From an uncultured Actinomyces sp. (GTDB lineage Bacteria; Actinomycetota; Actinomycetes; Actinomycetales; Actinomycetaceae), in assembly GCA_945949035.1 (NCBI GenBank), contig CAMFDH010000009.1, positions 1 to 15,561 of the forward strand: DNA of 15,561 nucleotides, in the 5' to 3' direction. A program made the position numbers and the translations under genes. Shown here in pieces: positions 1 to 6,852 of the stretch. The first letter of the stretch is position 1; the number at the start of each line of letters is the position of its first letter. The notes under the pieces were generated by a model. The model was not told the DNA's origin and searched no databases. It saw nothing but the letters and a program-made list of their open reading frames with translations.

Positions 1-2843
1 GAGATATTGTTGAACGCGCTGTCACCCATCACGGCGTTCAAGACCATCTTGTCGTAGGTCTCACCAAGAGCTAGGTTGAACAAGCCCTGCTCAGCCGCCG
101 CCTTAGCGGTGGTGTTGATAAGTTCACCCTGGGCCGAGACATAGAACGAGGTCGAGGAAGAAGCGCTTTCGGTCTTCTCACTCGTTTCCTGCATGGCAGC
201 CGACAGACCTTGAACACCATCGACAGCCACGCTAGACTTCTGAGCCAGGGAGTCCGAGATCAGAGCGTCAGCAATCGACTGTGGTGTGCCGATCTTTGCG
301 GCCATCGCCTCGGTAGCAGCAGTCAGATCTTCAACACTCTGTCGCGCCGAGTTAGCCTGAGAGATCAGCCCCGTGATAAGGCTAGTACCAACCATAACGC
401 CCACGGTAGACAAGATCCCAGGGAGCCCACCGAACGAGGCGGTGAGGCCCTTCACGGCCAAGCCGAGCGAACCCATTGACTTAGTGGCCTTGCCAGCCTT
501 AGCCGGAATATCGCCAAGACCAGCACCAGCCGCCGCGTTAGCGGAGGCCGCCAACTTCTGTTCCGCCACGGCTGCCGCTTCAGCAGCCGCCCTAGCCTCC
601 GCCAGTGCTCGTTTATGCTCGGCCAGTTTCAGGTTGGCGTTATGGATCGACTTCACCAGGTTGGTGAAGTTCATCTTGCCGTCGGTCCCTAGTTCAACCA
701 TACGCATACGAGCGTTGATAAGCGAGCCGTTCAGCGACAGAACCGCATACATGCCCGCCTTCACCAAGGCGAACACGGCGGCAAGACCTAGACCCGTCAT
801 GATGAAAGCCTTGATACCGACCGGCAACTTCTGAATAACATTGAGAAGTTCGATCGCCATGTTCATGAGGATCTTGAGCGGGGCCGCCGCCTCGCCACCG
901 AACGAGGCCAACGTGTTAGCCAGCGCGTTCTTGAGCCGGTTCGCAGTCTCTACCAGAGTCTCCGACACGAGGGCCATTGCCGCCGTAGCGAAACCGGTAT
1001 CCTCACCTGCGGCGGTGGCTTCAACGAAAGCCTTTTCGACAAGGTTGATAGCACCCGAGAGACGAGTCATCGCGTTGATGTCTCGGGTGTTGGTAATCCC
1101 CATGTCGGTAAGCGCCTGAGTGCGAGCAATGCTGTCGCCCATCTCGTTGATCGAGGTGAGCAGACGCATGAAGAACTCTTGGGGGTCATTGCGCCACAGG
1201 TTACCGGCGGCTTCTGACGACAGGTTCAAGTAACCAGCGAACGTATCGAGTGCTTCCCCGCCCTCGGCCACCGCCACGTTGAACTTCATGAAGACACGCT
1301 GAACTGCGCCACGCGCCCACTCAGGGGTAATACGCAGTGAGGCCAGAGCACCGGCAAGACCGATCACCTGGTCTTGTGTGAACCCGGCGTCATGAGCGAA
1401 CGAAGCGATCGACACCGTGGTGTTCATGATCTCGGCTTCTGTCGCTACCAGTCGGGCACCGACCTCGGCGATCTGAGAAGCCAGCAGCATGTACTGGTCG
1501 CCAGCGCCAGACGAAGACTCTTGCAAGCCGCCGAGCATAGCGCTAATACGACCGAACGCCATCGCGCTAGAGTCAGCCGACTCACCCGTGATGGCGGCAA
1601 AGGTGCCGACAGCCTCGGTAAAGTCTTCGAGTTCATCAGTCGGAATATCCATCTGCGCGCCCAGCGTACCGATACGCGCCAGTTCCTCGTAAGCGATTGG
1701 AATGACGGTTGAAAGATCTCGGTACTGCTGAGACAACTCGGCCAACTCGCCGGATGAAGCGTCCTGAGCGGTACGGCGCACGTTCACGAACGCCCGCTCC
1801 TGCTCACCGAAAGCCTTGACAGCCATCACTGGGCCAGCCATGAGAGCCGCACCGACGGTGCTGTACATCATGGCTAGTTCACGGGCGGCAAAGCGGGCAG
1901 ACTCAAGCGCACGGATCTCGCGGAGGATCGCCTGCTCGTGTTCCTTAGTTGCTCTGGCTACCTCGCGCTTAGCAGCGGCGGATTCCTTGTCGGCTCGTCG
2001 GCGCTCGGCAGCAGCCTCGCGTGCGTCGCGATTAGCCTTAGACTCAGCGGCAGCAATGTTAGCGCGCTCAGTCTGGTCCTTGGACAGTTGGAGCTTAGTG
2101 GCGTCCGACTCTTGCTGACGGATACGGCGGATCTCTTCGGCGGCAAGACGAGCCTGGTTTACCTCGTCCTGCTTCTCTTTAGTTAGGAGAGCTAACTTTT
2201 GATCTGACTCCTGCTTAGAGAGGGCAATGCGCTCCTTACTTTCGGTTTGCTCTCTCTTGAGCTTTTCAGCGGCCTGAGCCTTACGTTGCCCCTCAATCAG
2301 AGTGTCTTGGGCTAGTTCCAGCTTGTTGTCGTTGTTGCGCTTGGTCTCTTGCACATTGAGAGCAGCGGTCTTAGCGGCAACCTGATCGTTGTAAGCGTTG
2401 GTGAGCTTAGCGACGGCCTCTGCCGACACCGACATGGCAGCAGCCACCGCGTTCAGGTTGGCCATTTCCTTTTCGTTGAGGCCCTTGATACCCTGAATGT
2501 TGTTGCGCCACGCAACCAGCGCCTTAGCGTTGTGCTTAGCCGCCTCGCCGATGTTTGAAATACCCTCGACTGACTTACTGGCTCGGCCAAACGAGTTCAC
2601 CGCGTCAGAGGTGGCCTTCATCGCACCAGCGGTCTCACGCATTTTCTTGGCCTGGTCGCTATTCAGGCCCCACTTATCGAGCGGGCTTGCGCCACCATCC
2701 TTAGACGCCTTAGTAAGCTCACTCATGGTAGACATCATGACCTTGAGGGCTTCAGTGTAACTCTTAGTCGTTTCGGCAGCCCGCTTGACTTCAGCGTCAT
2801 CGACGCGATTGACTACCTCAACTGTATACTTTTCGTCTGCCAT
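1..2843 (-). CDS. Tail tape measure protein, TP901-like, C-terminus beyond window
   Basis: An uninterrupted minus-strand frame runs from an ATG at 2843 past the left edge, giving at least 947 residues. GGGGAG lies just upstream of the ATG. Residues about 150-315 are rich in Lys, Arg, Glu and Ala and look like a long coiled coil. Residues about 340-565 resemble the TP901-family tape measure core, including DLSTVIPIAYEELARIG near residue 375 and a following ITGESAD segment. Hydrophobic stretches lie near residues 674-708 and 804-826, as is usual for proteins that sit in the tail lumen and reach the host membrane at DNA ejection. Tape measure proteins set tail length and nucleate tube assembly together with the tail chaperones, which are encoded immediately upstream here, the standard order. 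The C-terminal end, where some phages carry peptidase domains, is not visible. Confidence 0.93.
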   Translation of the reverse strand, partial: MADEKYTVEVVNRVDDAEVKRAAETTKSYTEALKVMMSTMSELTKASKDGGASPLDKWGLNSDQAKKMRETAGAMKATSDAVNSFGRASKSVEGISNIGEAAKHNAKALVAWRNNIQGIKGLNEKEMANLNAVAAAMSVSAEAVAKLTNAYNDQVAAKTAALNVQETKRNNDNKLELAQDTLIEGQRKAQAAEKLKREQTESKERIALSKQESDQKLALLTKEKQDEVNQARLAAEEIRRIRQQESDATKLQLSKDQTERANIAAAESKANRDAREAAAERRRADKESAAAKREVARATKEHEQAILREIRALESARFAARELAMMYSTVGAALMAGPVMAVKAFGEQERAFVNVRRTAQDASSGELAELSQQYRDLSTVIPIAYEELARIGTLGAQMDIPTDELEDFTEAVGTFAAITGESADSSAMAFGRISAMLGGLQESSSGAGDQYMLLASQIAEVGARLVATEAEIMNTTVSIASFAHDAGFTQDQVIGLAGALASLRITPEWARGAVQRVFMKFNVAVAEGGEALDTFAGYLNLSSEAAGNLWRNDPQEFFMRLLTSINEMGDSIARTQALTDMGITNTRDINAMTRLSGAINLVEKAFVEATAAGEDTGFATAAMALVSETLVETANRLKNALANTLASFGGEAAAPLKILMNMAIELLNVIQKLPVGIKAFIMTGLGLAAVFALVKAGMYAVLSLNGSLINARMRMVELGTDGKMNFTNLVKSIHNANLKLAEHKRALAEARAAAEAAAVAEQKLAASANAAAGAGLGDIPAKAGKATKSMGSLGLAVKGLTASFGGLPGILSTVGVMVGTSLITGLISQANSARQSVEDLTAATEAMAAKIGTPQSIADALISDSLAQKSSVAVDGVQGLSAAMQETSEKTESASSSTSFYVSAQGELINTTAKAAAEQGLFNLALGETYDKMVLNAVMGDSAFNNI

Positions 2844-2859
2844 ATCTCCCCATAGGTAA

Positions 2860-2897
2860 TGCCCCGTTGCTAGGTATATCTTACCAGCAACGGGGCA
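2860..2897 (-). terminator. Hairpin between tail chaperone and tape measure genes
   Basis: TGCCCCGTTGCT pairs with AGCAACGGGGCA as a perfect 12-bp stem. After one bulged A, an inner GGTA/TACC stem closes a 5-nt loop. It occupies most of the 62-nt gap upstream of the tape measure start. No U-run follows on the minus strand, so it may attenuate or process the message rather than end it. Confidence 0.6.
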
Positions 2898-2905
2898 CAC
2901 ACCCT

Positions 2906-3391
2906 TTAGGGCATTTTGGCCATAGCCTCTAGGATCGGTGGCAGCGGATCAGCCACCATCTCACCCTTGTCATTCATGAACTTAGGTCCATGAGGCTTGA
3001 CGACGACCGACTCACCTGGGCCGAGTTCGTGGTCCTTAGAATACTTCTCCTTGACCGCACACGAATGGCATGTCACTACCTCGGGTTCGAACTCGATACA
3101 AGTATGTTCCGACCTACCATAGAAAGCCGACACACCGCAAGAGGGGCAGATCGCGTTCTCATAAAGCTGGAACCCACTCTCCAACCAAACATCCATCTGA
3201 GTGCGTTCACTCTGCGGTAATGGATAGTGGACACCACCCTCGTCGATCAGCAACTCGCCGCGACCCCACAGCCCTTTCGCTCCAGTGTAGAGCGTCGGGG
3301 GCAAGTGGTTAGTCGCCGCTAACTTCAGGGCTGAGAGATACTTCCGATTCTTCGGCAACATCAGCAGCCCCGCGACGAAAGGAAGGATCAC
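2906..3391 (-). CDS. Tail assembly chaperone, frameshift extension with zinc-ribbon-like motif
   Basis: This is the second reading frame of the tail chaperone pair, in the +1 (equivalently -2) frame relative to the upstream gene and overlapping its end by 83 nt. The frame opens immediately after a TGA. Its first possible start is a GTG at 3391 with no convincing ribosome binding site, so it is probably translated only by ribosomes that shift frame. The encoded segment has CPSCG and CHSC motifs about 30 residues apart, consistent with a zinc-binding ribbon. Long forms of such chaperones (gpGT of lambda and its equivalents) coat the tape measure protein during tail assembly. A shift at the GGG codon at 3371-3369 would give a fused protein of about 349 residues. 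The segment itself is not recognised from sequence alone; the call rests on position, overlap and the Cys pairs. Confidence 0.8.
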   Translation of the reverse strand: MILPFVAGLLMLPKNRKYLSALKLAATNHLPPTLYTGAKGLWGRGELLIDEGGVHYPLPQSERTQMDVWLESGFQLYENAICPSCGVSAFYGRSEHTCIEFEPEVVTCHSCAVKEKYSKDHELGPGESVVVKPHGPKFMNDKGEMVADPLPPILEAMAKMP

Positions 3392-3956
3392 TCATAACCA
3401 GCGAGTAGCCGTAAGAGAGACCCTGGATCTCGTCAAACTTTTCACGGAGCCTCTGCCACTCAGAACTAGGGAGCTTGGAACGGAGGTTCGCTACCTGGTT
3501 GTTCGTCAGAGCCGTGGTGCGCACGCCCTGAATACGGTCCAGCACCTCAACCGTGGCGCGAGCGATCAGCATTTCGTAAATGAGATCCTGTCGTGCGTCG
3601 AGAGCCTGATCCCTTTCATCGGGTGAGGCGTTCTTCGGAATACGAGAAGCCTGAATCGCCAACTTGAAAGCGAGTTCCTTCTCCTTATCCGACACCGCAC
3701 GCATACGCAAGGTGTAGGCACGTTCCTGGGCTTCCTTGATCTCGCGTTCCAAGCGAACCGCAGTCGGCTCCTCGGTGATCGACAGTATCTCTTCTACCCC
3801 GCCGTCGTTGATACGGCGGATCTCTTCGAGGTTCTGCAAGATCAGCGAGGCGTCACTCGAATCGAACCACAGGTCGATCGAGTCCTCCGCCATCTTCGCC
3901 TTACCAAGCGCAACCTCGATGTCGTATTCTTCTGGTGAAATATCTTTTAGTTCCAT
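3309..3956 (-). CDS. Tail assembly chaperone, short form
   Basis: The product has 215 residues and is mostly charged and helical. I place the start at the ATG at 3956 (MELKDISPEEYD) because a near-perfect AGGAGGAA site lies directly before it; the frame extends eight codons further upstream without a comparable site. The gene sits between the tail tube gene and the tape measure gene, where siphoviruses encode the chaperone that binds the tape measure protein before tube polymerisation (lambda gpG role). Its 3' end overlaps a second frame in the +1 phase, so it probably makes a short form and a rarer frameshifted long form. The function is inferred from position and the overlap, not from a recognised domain. 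The ribosome binding site follows closely on the U-run of the upstream terminator. Confidence 0.85.
   Translation of the reverse strand: MELKDISPEEYDIEVALGKAKMAEDSIDLWFDSSDASLILQNLEEIRRINDGGVEEILSITEEPTAVRLEREIKEAQERAYTLRMRAVSDKEKELAFKLAIQASRIPKNASPDERDQALDARQDLIYEMLIARATVEVLDRIQGVRTTALTNNQVANLRSKLPSSEWQRLREKFDEIQGLSYGYSLVMSDPSFRRGAADVAEESEVSLSPEVSGD
3367..3380 (-). other. Candidate +1 ribosomal frameshift sites
   Basis: Within the chaperone overlap two codons allow re-pairing after a +1 slip. UUU at 3380-3378 is followed by C, so tRNA-Phe can move onto UUC. GGG at 3371-3369 is followed by G, so tRNA-Gly can move onto GGG. I saw no classical -1 heptamer, and the phase of the two frames excludes a -1 shift. 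Which site is used cannot be decided here. Confidence 0.5.
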
Positions 3957-3973
3957 GTTCCTCCTAAGCAAAA

Positions 3974-4000
3974 GCCCCACAACCTGTTGGGCTGTGGGGC
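3974..4000 (-). terminator. Intrinsic terminator after tail tube gene
   Basis: GCCCCACA pairs with TGTGGGGC around an 11-nt loop that can form two more C-G pairs. On the minus strand the stem is followed directly by TTTT. It lies 14 nt past the tail tube stop. This is the most terminator-like hairpin in the window and would lower expression of the chaperone and tape measure genes relative to the abundant tube protein. Confidence 0.8.
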
Positions 4001-4014
4001 AATGCTATCACAAT

Positions 4015-4578
4015 CTACTCGATGGTGTCTACACCGAGTTCCATGTTCTGACGCATCCAACCCTGCTGGAACAGGGGAACGGTGAACTGGATCGGCTGAG
4101 CAGCGTCGCCAACCTCGTTGCGGGGGTTATCAGAAACGAACTGGTAGATCGAGAGAACCTGACCATCGGCAACCGGAGTGCCCTGACGCCAGCCAAGGCG
4201 CTCAACGACATAGCCCTCGATAGCGCCATTGCGACGACCATCCTTGAAAAGGCGGAAAGCCTTGTCGTAGACAGACTCAGAGCCAACCGCGTCGCCAGTG
4301 ACGGCTTCACGGAAGAAGGTAAGGGAACCTTCATAGTTATCGCGGATCGGGGTCTCGACGTTGCCCTCGTCACAAATCGAAGAGGTCGAGTCCGTATCGG
4401 AATCAGTCGGGTTCAGGGTGTAGCCCGAAACGACAGCACAGGAAATATCCTGCGCGATCGGAGCGGGGGTACCTTCTGGTCCACCGTTGTAGGTCGCGGG
4501 CAGAAGCAGTGCTGCTCGATCGGTGATGGCTTCGGCAGGAACCCACCAAAGGCTAGTTGCGGGGGGTAGCATCTTCAT
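4015..4578 (-). CDS. Major tail tube protein
   Basis: The product has 187 residues. It shows features common to siphovirus tube subunits of actinobacteriophages: a threonine/aspartate-rich stretch around residues 55-70 (NPTDSDTDSTSSICDEGN), a beta-rich middle and the segment WRQGTPVADGQVLSIYQFVS. The likely role is to polymerise into the tail tube around the tape measure protein. The start ATG at 4578 overlaps the upstream stop as TAATG, which suggests coupled translation; the ATG two codons downstream is an alternative. The call is supported by the gene order: completion proteins, tube, chaperones, tape measure. A strong terminator follows immediately, consistent with a highly expressed subunit. 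Confidence 0.85.
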   Translation of the reverse strand: MKMLPPATSLWWVPAEAITDRAALLLPATYNGGPEGTPAPIAQDISCAVVSGYTLNPTDSDTDSTSSICDEGNVETPIRDNYEGSLTFFREAVTGDAVGSESVYDKAFRLFKDGRRNGAIEGYVVERLGWRQGTPVADGQVLSIYQFVSDNPRNEVGDAAQPIQFTVPLFQQGWMRQNMELGVDTIE

Positions 4579-4772
4579 TAGACATGCTCGCTTTCATTCT
4601 TCTTGGACGGTTTTGTCCGAGCCTTAGTCGGCTCTGCTTTTGGCTCAGGCTCAGCCTTCACCTCTGTCGGTTCGCCGGTCTCTACCAGTTCATAAGTCCC
4701 CGGCGGGAAAGCGGCAACATAACCCGGAGAGACATTGACGATCTTTCCGGTATTGACTCTACGGTACTTCAT
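4578..4772 (-). CDS. Small protein with Lys/Glu/Pro-rich tail, unknown function
   Basis: The product has 64 residues. The first half (KYRRVNTGKIVNVSPGYVAA) resembles the short beta-rich proteins of about 60-80 residues often found among phage head-tail genes. The second half is a low-complexity tail of Pro, Glu, Lys and Ala and is probably disordered. The start at 4772 has GGGGAC upstream and lies inside the end of the preceding gene (14-nt overlap). The stop overlaps the tail tube start, so it is part of a coupled run. No catalytic motif is visible and I assign no function. Confidence 0.75.
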   Translation of the reverse strand: MKYRRVNTGKIVNVSPGYVAAFPPGTYELVETGEPTEVKAEPEPKAEPTKARTKPSKKNESEHV

Positions 4773-5205
4773 TGTGTCCCCTATCGACTGTCACCATAAA
4801 TGATAGCATATAGGTGTACTTCACTGGCTTGAGCGTCGAGTCAGAATCAGCGTAGCTGTTCATCGTACCAGTCTCTTGAATCATACCAGAGTGGTCCGTA
4901 ATAATCTGACCCTCAAGTAGTGAACGCACCTTCGACACCAGCACATTGCGAACACCTGGTGAGGGTGCCACAATGAACACACTGAACATGTGCAAAGCAG
5001 ACGCAGTGGTTGAGCCGGTGATCGGCATATGCTTGTACGCTGTCCCCGGAACAATGTCGTTTCCGAAGAAGATAGCGTAAGTCTTTGCTGAGCGGTCCTC
5101 GATCGGCGTCAGCGTATCCTCCGACACGTTCTCGATGAACTTAGGCACCATTGTGCCAAGCCGCCTCAAGACCTCGGTGTCGAACTCAATAACGGGGTCA
5201 GCCAC
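4759..5205 (-). CDS. Probable tail terminator or tail completion protein
   Basis: The product has 148 residues. The GTG start at 5205 is supported by AAGGAG a few bases upstream. It has an N-terminal helical part, then beta-rich segments (KTYAIFFGNDIV, LHMFSVFIVAP, YTYMLSFMVTVD) resembling the alpha/beta tail terminator proteins that cap the tail tube and join it to the head. Position supports this: it is the last connector-type gene before the tail tube region. It overlaps both neighbours. The family was not recognised with certainty, so the specific role is inferred from gene order. Confidence 0.6.
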   Translation of the reverse strand: MADPVIEFDTEVLRRLGTMVPKFIENVSEDTLTPIEDRSAKTYAIFFGNDIVPGTAYKHMPITGSTTASALHMFSVFIVAPSPGVRNVLVSKVRSLLEGQIITDHSGMIQETGTMNSYADSDSTLKPVKYTYMLSFMVTVDRGHNEVP

Positions 5206-5695
5206 GGAGGCTCCTTAGGTTGTTCTCGAACTCTTGGTGGAACTTTTCTTTAGCGTATGGAATGGCATACATAGGAGTAATGCCCTTTCCAGACCCCGGT
5301 CCCTTGGCCTTAGTCTTGCCGGTGTGATAGAACCGACCCGTCACCTTCTGGTTACGCTGGCTGTAAGTACCCCGCTCTTGCCAATCGTAATACTGCTTAG
5401 TGCGATTGACCCAGCCGATCGACACCGACCCCGCCTTGTTCGACTTCTTATTGACCTTGTAGTCAAAGTCAGCCCACATGTTAGCGGTCTGAAAGCGCCG
5501 CAAATCCTCGCCGATATATTTCCGCCCCTCGGCGGCAGCCACCTCAGCGGCGAGAACAGCGGCAAGCAAAACATTTTCGTAGGCGGTGTCGATCTTACGC
5601 CGGTTGGTGCGCCCGATCTTCTGGGCGAACCCCTCGAACGCGGCGGTATCTAAGTAGCGGTTCGAGTCATAGCGGTATGTTACTGTCTCAACCAC
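5198..5695 (-). CDS. Neck or tail-completion protein, HK97 gp10-like position
   Basis: The product has 165 residues and is basic and Tyr/Arg/Lys-rich, with an Ala-rich helix at about residues 40-55. The C-terminal segment runs from an aromatic patch (KQYYDWQERGTYS) through TGRFYHTGKTKAKGPGSGKG to a helical end (AIPYAKEKFHQEFENNLRS). This layout is reminiscent of HK97 gp10-type neck and minor tail proteins, which often have a conserved Gly/Lys-rich loop before a final helix. The GTG start at 5695 overlaps the upstream gene by 8 nt, and the stop overlaps the next gene by 8 nt, so this gene lies inside a translationally coupled connector cluster. The exact role is inferred from position. Confidence 0.6.
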   Translation of the reverse strand: MVETVTYRYDSNRYLDTAAFEGFAQKIGRTNRRKIDTAYENVLLAAVLAAEVAAAEGRKYIGEDLRRFQTANMWADFDYKVNKKSNKAGSVSIGWVNRTKQYYDWQERGTYSQRNQKVTGRFYHTGKTKAKGPGSGKGITPMYAIPYAKEKFHQEFENNLRSLRG

Positions 5696-6197
5696 GATCC
5701 ACCTCTTCCACGAACGTACTCGCCGTGCTCATATCACAAAGCAATGTCGGTTGCCACTTGTTGTTATCCGTGATGGCGTTACGCACCACCAAGGTCAGGC
5801 CAACGGAAGTATCATCGGCGCGGTTCGACAGAACCTTGACGATCAGGCCCTCACCGAACGACACCCGCTTCTCGGGGCGTCCCCTGTCTTCCTCGAACAC
5901 AAGCATGTTCTCGTCAATGTGGCGCAACTGCACACGGTAAGCGTGAGTGGCGGTGTCCTCGTAAGCCCAACGTCGAGCACGAGCACGCCAGTCCATGTTA
6001 GGCGTAACCGCCGCCCAACCCTTCCACAAAGGTATCTCTGCCCCGCCCGAGATCACACCCGTCTCGGGGTCCATCACCTGAGTGCCAACATCACCCGGAA
6101 TGTAGATCTCGACCAAGGCGTCGGCGAACACACCAAGGGGCTGATAAGCCGCCCCGATGAAACTGTCCCGCATAAACCCATCTGGTCTCAATGCCAT
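5688..6197 (-). CDS. Probable head closure or stopper protein
   Basis: I place the start at the ATG at 6197 (MALRPDGFMRDSF), which overlaps the previous stop as TAATG, giving 169 residues. A start at 6215 is possible but would extend further into the upstream gene. The protein is beta-rich, with LWKGWAAVTPNMDWRARARR in the middle and ISFGEG-like glycine turns near RVSFGEGLIVKV. It is the second of four overlapping genes after the head genes, where head-tail joining proteins that seal the portal channel are usually encoded. I did not recognise a catalytic motif. The role is assigned from order only. Confidence 0.6.
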   Translation of the reverse strand: MALRPDGFMRDSFIGAAYQPLGVFADALVEIYIPGDVGTQVMDPETGVISGGAEIPLWKGWAAVTPNMDWRARARRWAYEDTATHAYRVQLRHIDENMLVFEEDRGRPEKRVSFGEGLIVKVLSNRADDTSVGLTLVVRNAITDNNKWQPTLLCDMSTASTFVEEVDRG

Positions 6198-6583
6198 TAC
6201 GCTCGCCAAGCCCAATCCTCGGGTGCATAAGTGAACCCGATCAAATCATAAGTGGTGTCGTCAATATCCTCACGGTCAGCGTCCTTGCGCAACCTTGCGG
6301 CGCGGGCACTGAGTTCCTTGAGAAGTTTCGACCCATCCGTTTCCTTGTCGTCAGTCTTGATTACCTTGAGGATCAGGGCCTCGTCGGTGGCAATCACGTC
6401 GATGGCAGAAGCCGCCGCACGCTTGACGTTCATGCTTTCAATCGCCAAGAACCCCGCGATCTGCTCGTCCGAGAAAATGTACTCGGGGTCAGCCTGAAGA
6501 TCGCGGGGGTCCTTTAGCTTGGCTACGTCTGGAATCAGTAGCCGGACTTGCCCCTCTGGGGACTTGTAATCTATTTCACTCAT
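6197..6583 (-). CDS. Probable head-tail adaptor protein
   Basis: The product has 128 residues, acidic and mainly helical. The sequence begins with a segment typical of phage adaptor proteins (VRLLIPDVAKL, then a DP-rich turn, then FSDEQIAGFLAIE), followed by an Ala-rich helix (NVKRAAASAIDVIAT) and a Lys/Asp-rich region. This arrangement fits HK97 gp6-like adaptors, which form a ring beneath the portal. The ATG at 6583 has AGGTG a few bases upstream. It is separated by only 4 nt from the preceding small gene and its stop overlaps the next start as TAATG. The family resemblance is clear but not checked by search. Confidence 0.75.
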   Translation of the reverse strand: MSEIDYKSPEGQVRLLIPDVAKLKDPRDLQADPEYIFSDEQIAGFLAIESMNVKRAAASAIDVIATDEALILKVIKTDDKETDGSKLLKELSARAARLRKDADREDIDDTTYDLIGFTYAPEDWAWRA

Positions 6584-6587
6584 GCAC

Positions 6588-6833
6588 CTATGATAGCACC
6601 GAGCGGATCTTAGACGCCGGTTCGACAGAACCGTTCTTCGTCAGGATCGACAGGTACAGCCCAGGTGCCGGTGCCGAGTAGCCTGCTGGGTCGCTCAGCA
6701 GCTTGCGATCAATGTACATCTTAGGGTGAGCGTCAATAGCATAAGCCTTATGCCACTCGCCCCCATCAACACGATACTGCTTTTCGTCCTCCGAGACTTC
6801 GTACACCTTGCCGTTTTCCAGCGTAATCTTCAT
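6588..6833 (-). CDS. Small beta-rich protein of unknown function
   Basis: The product has 81 residues, beginning MKITLENGKVYEVSEDEKQY. I choose the ATG at 6833 because GAGGAGGAA lies 4 nt upstream. The open frame can be extended to a TTG at 6896, but that extension would read through the tRNA-like RNA gene and has no ribosome binding site. The protein has short beta-type segments with alternating charge and a Pro/Gly/Ala-rich patch near residues 50-58. No enzyme motif is visible. It sits between the major capsid gene with its RNA element and the head-tail connectors, so a virion or assembly role is possible but not shown. Confidence 0.8.
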   Translation of the reverse strand: MKITLENGKVYEVSEDEKQYRVDGGEWHKAYAIDAHPKMYIDRKLLSDPAGYSAPAPGLYLSILTKNGSVEPASKIRSVLS

Positions 6834-6845
6834 ACATTCCTCCTC
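6834..6845 (-). promoter_or_regulatory. Strong ribosome binding site that sets the start at 6833
   Basis: On the minus strand GAGGAGGAA ends 3-4 nt before the ATG at 6833. It begins only 7 nt after the 3' end of the tRNA-like RNA, so processing of that RNA would release an mRNA with a very short leader. Confidence 0.75.
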
Positions 6846-6852
6846 ATTGTCG

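Noticed and set aside
373..834. Plus-strand open frames opposite the tape measure gene
   Set aside because: They are Ala/Ser/Arg-rich low-complexity translations of the complement of the Ala-rich tape measure gene, with no ribosome binding sites or domains.
3389..3391. GTG as an independent start for the second chaperone frame
   Set aside because: No Shine-Dalgarno sequence precedes it, and the overlap pattern is that of a frameshifted tail chaperone.
3736..4569. Long plus-strand open frame of 277 codons
   Set aside because: It lies antisense to the tail chaperone and tail tube genes, crosses their terminator, and has no recognisable domain or ribosome binding site. It looks like a codon-bias shadow.
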